This document shows, piece by piece, positions 61,855 to 64,000 of a stretch of 64,000 nt of DNA. The notes under the pieces were generated by a model. That model did no database searches. It saw only the letters and a program-made list of their open reading frames with translations, and had not been told where the DNA came from. The stretch covers positions 1-64,000 of the forward strand of contig NZ_BPFA01000015.1 in NCBI RefSeq assembly GCF_019655055.1, given 5' to 3'. The number at the start of each line of letters is the position of its first letter. Position 1 is the stretch's first letter. Source of the stretch: Shewanella sp. MBTL60-112-B2. Its GTDB lineage: Bacteria > Pseudomonadota > Gammaproteobacteria > Enterobacterales > Shewanellaceae. Both the position numbers and the translations under genes were made by a program.

Positions 61855-62349
61855 TTATTCAAACTTTTCAGAAAGTGTCTCTGGTTGGGTTTCTTGCTCT
61901 TCTACCAAAGGTTCAGCTTGAGGGCGTTGCTCTGGGATCAGTGGCTCACCTTCTGGCGTATTGATCTCTGGTAACTTGCTCTCTTCCAATGGCGTATTAA
62001 ATTCGGTGCTTAAATCGTAATCACCTTTTACTTCTGCAAGTTTATCGCCATTGAAGTTAATAATAAGCTCTTTATGTATGATGCTCGCGTCACGACCACT
62101 CTTATAGTGGTAGACATAATACCAGGTATCATCAGAGAAGCTGTCACGTAGTACCGGACGACCAAGCACGTATTCAACCTGCTCTTTAGTCATATCTATG
62201 CGCAATTTTTCGACTTGTTGTTTTTCCATATAGTTACCCTGAGGGATATCAGGCTTATAGATCAAATAGTCAAAAACACCACAGCCACTTAGTGATAACG
62301 AGAGCGCAGCAGCGCCCAAAAGGGTAAGACTTTTCTTTTTAATTGTCAT
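61855..62349 (-). CDS. bamE: Outer membrane assembly lipoprotein BamE
   Basis: The 164-residue lipoprotein has a signal ending LSGC (lipobox Cys23). The conserved blocks are YKPDIPQGNYMEKQQVEKLRIDMTKEQVEYVLGRPVLRDSF and WYYVYHYKSG. BamE is a non-essential subunit of the BAM beta-barrel insertion complex. The product is about 50 residues longer than the Escherichia coli protein because of a Pro/Glu-rich acidic tail (from about residue 120) that may be flexible. It is convergent with rnfH. Confidence 0.94.
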   Translation of the reverse strand: MTIKKKSLTLLGAAALSLSLSGCGVFDYLIYKPDIPQGNYMEKQQVEKLRIDMTKEQVEYVLGRPVLRDSFSDDTWYYVYHYKSGRDASIIHKELIINFNGDKLAEVKGDYDLSTEFNTPLEESKLPEINTPEGEPLIPEQRPQAEPLVEEQETQPETLSEKFE

Positions 62350-62837
62350 TGAATGCGCTACTTCATAAAAATCTGTCGGTCATAATACCCAAGCGATCCC
62401 CCTTATGACAAGGGCTATTGCGCTAAGGCGTGCTTCGAATGTAATTCTTTAGTTGATTACAGGTTTTAACATTAAAGCCTAATTAGTCAATATATGGAGT
62501 AGTAAAAGGCTAATAAGTTCATTCTCTATGGTTATTTAACTGATTAACGGCTTAGTTTTATCTTTTAATTTTAGATAAGACGACTTTGTAATTCAGCTCA
62601 ACTAATTCACTTTATCTCACTGATATGAAAGCTGTAACTGAAATCAAGTCATGCTGCTTAGAGAAAGAAGACCCACCAGTCTAATTCTGGTTTAAGTTAC
62701 TAAAATGTTGTGTTAACTTAACATTGTTTTCTCATCAAGTTTAAGCCTTTAAATTTAAGCCTTTAAAAATGGAAAGCAGGCGTGATAAACATTGAGTTAG
62801 AGCGAGATTAAAACTTACATAGATAGGCATAGAGTAG
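62350..62837. other. Intergenic region upstream of the borosin locus
   Basis: About 490 bp without a convincing gene lies between bamE (minus) and the methyltransferase (plus). It contains a direct repeat of TTTAAGCCTTTAAA near 62745-62767 and must hold the RiPP promoter. No operator or riboswitch is recognised. Confidence 0.45.
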
Positions 62838-63641
62838 ATGACAACAGAAAAAGGAACTTTGGTTTGTGTCGGCACAGGGCTCAATTTAGCCGGACAAATT
62901 AGCGTATTGAGTAAAAGCTACATAGAGCATGCCGACGTGGTGTTTTCTCTGGTACCGGATGGATTTGCCCAGCATTGGCTGGAGTCACTTAATCAAGATG
63001 TGCGCAGTCTGCAACCCTATTATGCGCAAGACGGCGAAGTTAAAAATCGCCGCGATACCTATGATCAGATGGTGGGTGCTATTTTGGATCAAGTGCGCCT
63101 AGGCAAGCAAGTTGTCTGCGCGCTTTATGGTCATCCAGGGGTATTTGCTTGTGTTTCTCACTTTGCGATTGCTCAGGCAAGAGAAGAGGGCTATAGCGCA
63201 CAAATGGAGCCGGGTATTTCTGCCGAGGCCTGTTTATGGGCCGACGTAGGTATAGATCCTGGCGCTTCAGGCCATCAAAGCTTCGAAGCCAGCCAGTTTA
63301 TGTTCTATAAGCACACACCTGACCCAACCACCCATCTTTTGCTGTGGCAAATAGGCATTGCCGGCGAGCACACTCTGACCGAATTTCATACGTCATCAGA
63401 CAGGTTACAGGTGTTAGTTGATCAACTTAGTGAGTGGTACCCGCTTGAACATGAAGTAGTGCTCTATGAGGCGCCAAATTTGCCGACTCAATCTCCGAGA
63501 ATAGAGAAAATAGCCTTGAAGCAACTGCCGTTTGCACTGCTTTCATCTATTACTACCTTGCTCATTCCGCCTTCACGGGAGCTTGAGTTTAACCATGAGG
63601 TTTTGGCTAAACTTGGGATCACCGCTGAAGAGCTAGGTTAA
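62838..63641 (+). CDS. Borosin-type peptide backbone alpha-N-methyltransferase (SonM-like)
   Basis: The 267-residue enzyme has a tetrapyrrole-methylase (SAM-dependent) fold: LVCVGTGLNLAGQISVLS at the start, then ALYGHPGVFACVSH (loop before the SAM site), MEPGISAEACLWADVGIDP, and HLLLWQIGIAGEHTL. The borosin catalytic set is present at positions matching SonM of Shewanella oneidensis: Tyr62, Arg71 and Tyr75 in YYAQDGEVKNRRDTYDQ, and Tyr97. Borosin enzymes methylate backbone amide nitrogens of a precursor peptide. The enzyme is free-standing, not fused to its substrate. The precursor gene follows after 180 bp. A porphyrin or precorrin role is unlikely because no such pathway genes are present. 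Confidence 0.9.
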   Translation: MTTEKGTLVCVGTGLNLAGQISVLSKSYIEHADVVFSLVPDGFAQHWLESLNQDVRSLQPYYAQDGEVKNRRDTYDQMVGAILDQVRLGKQVVCALYGHPGVFACVSHFAIAQAREEGYSAQMEPGISAEACLWADVGIDPGASGHQSFEASQFMFYKHTPDPTTHLLLWQIGIAGEHTLTEFHTSSDRLQVLVDQLSEWYPLEHEVVLYEAPNLPTQSPRIEKIALKQLPFALLSSITTLLIPPSRELEFNHEVLAKLGITAEELG

Positions 63642-63821
63642 TGAGCTCGCCGTTATGAGATTGAAATTAAGAGCTGTAGTGTTGAGCCTGAAGCAATCTA
63701 GCGTTTTAAAAGGTAAAGCCAGCCGTTAGATGGTTAGCAGTTAAACAAAAGTAACCAAAATAAGATGTAAAAAGCAAAACAAACCAAACCAAAGATGTTC
63801 ATTTAATTTAAGGGAATAAAA

Positions 63822-64000
63822 ATGTCAAAGTTTAATCAATTTTTCGAGAAGTTAGGTTCTGATGCCAAATTGTTAGAGGAGTATAAGCAAGATCCTCAAG
63901 GAGTGATGCAGGCTCACGGTCTAAGTGATGAAGAAATCCAGACGGTGATGTCGGGCGATGATAACAAGCTTAAATCATTGTCGGGTGGTAAGAGCGTTAA
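63822..64000 (+). CDS. Borosin precursor peptide (SonA-like), 3' end cut by the window
   Basis: The 59 visible codons start after AAGGGA (eight bases before the ATG). The product has a helical N-terminal recognition region (FNQFFEKLGSDAKLLEEYKQ, then DPQGVMQAHGLSDEEIQTVM), like the borosin-binding domain of SonA. A short Gly/Ser linker (SLSGGKSV) then leads toward the core. The methylated core residues lie in the last dozen or so residues in characterised relatives and are beyond position 64000. It was found by reading past the methyltransferase for small open frames. No stop codon is inside the window. Confidence 0.85.
   Translation, partial: MSKFNQFFEKLGSDAKLLEEYKQDPQGVMQAHGLSDEEIQTVMSGDDNKLKSLSGGKSV

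Overview
The window looks like chromosomal DNA of a marine Shewanella-type gammaproteobacterium. The evidence is the tmRNA tag ANDDNYALAA with ssrA directly downstream of smpB, NrfA and NnrS for anaerobic nitrogen metabolism, EtrA/CRP-like and PsrA-like operator sequences, and a split borosin pair (N-methyltransferase plus precursor) of the kind known from Shewanella oneidensis. No phage, plasmid, integron or CRISPR locus is visible. Mobile DNA is limited to a family of short non-autonomous inverted-repeat elements.

Layout. 1-540: a tRNA cluster (partial Arg, Ser, Arg, Arg, Ser) in which an Arg-Ser unit is tandemly duplicated. 567-1253: two abutting MITE-like repeats. 1712-4940: oadGAB, a sodium-pumping oxaloacetate decarboxylase. 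5019-6557 (minus): a small membrane protein and a dicarboxylate/amino-acid symporter. 7034-13875: an M16 lipoprotein protease, gshA with a downstream lipoprotein, a lysozyme-like lipoprotein, and purE. 13990-14254: a third MITE. 14386-16064: an ECF sigma factor with a Met-rich membrane partner, and a small membrane protein. 16282-22977: a tricorn-like protease, an HlyD/DUF2955 export pair and a SYLF lipoprotein. 23057-26673 (minus): an OsmC protein, an unknown protein, and a DUF3649-PepSY-DUF3325 membrane cassette. 27274-30510: hpf and a Kef-type potassium efflux system with its flavoprotein. 30882-33658: nnrS and nrfA behind an FNR/CRP-like palindrome. 33860-37678: a small exported protein, an AraC regulator and an alkyl-sulfatase-like lipoprotein. 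38039-46607 (minus): a FadE-like acyl-CoA dehydrogenase behind a PsrA-like box, an RsgA paralogue behind a structured leader, a HAD phosphatase, a CIA30 protein, and a LruC-domain protein with a small lipoprotein. 46924-51156: a BshA-like glycosyltransferase, a symporter fused to a solute-binding domain, and an outer-membrane barrel, which form one operon. 51224-58062: an LpxR-like lipid A deacylase, an EAL phosphodiesterase, a fourth MITE, a CBS protein, nfsA, a YbhB-type PEBP protein and an AraC regulator. 58063-59200: no protein gene, but a candidate small RNA. 59201-62349: yjdM, ssrA, smpB, ratA, rnfH, bamE. 62838-64000: the borosin methyltransferase and the start of its precursor gene, which is cut by the window end.

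How the parts connect. ssrA/smpB and hpf handle ribosome rescue and hibernation, and the RsgA paralogue probably acts in 30S assembly. nnrS and nrfA serve nitrite/nitric oxide metabolism under oxygen limitation. The most distinctive units are the terminal borosin RiPP locus, the bshA-like operon in an organism that also carries gshA, and a covarying two-hairpin DNA/RNA module found inside two of the MITEs and once outside them.
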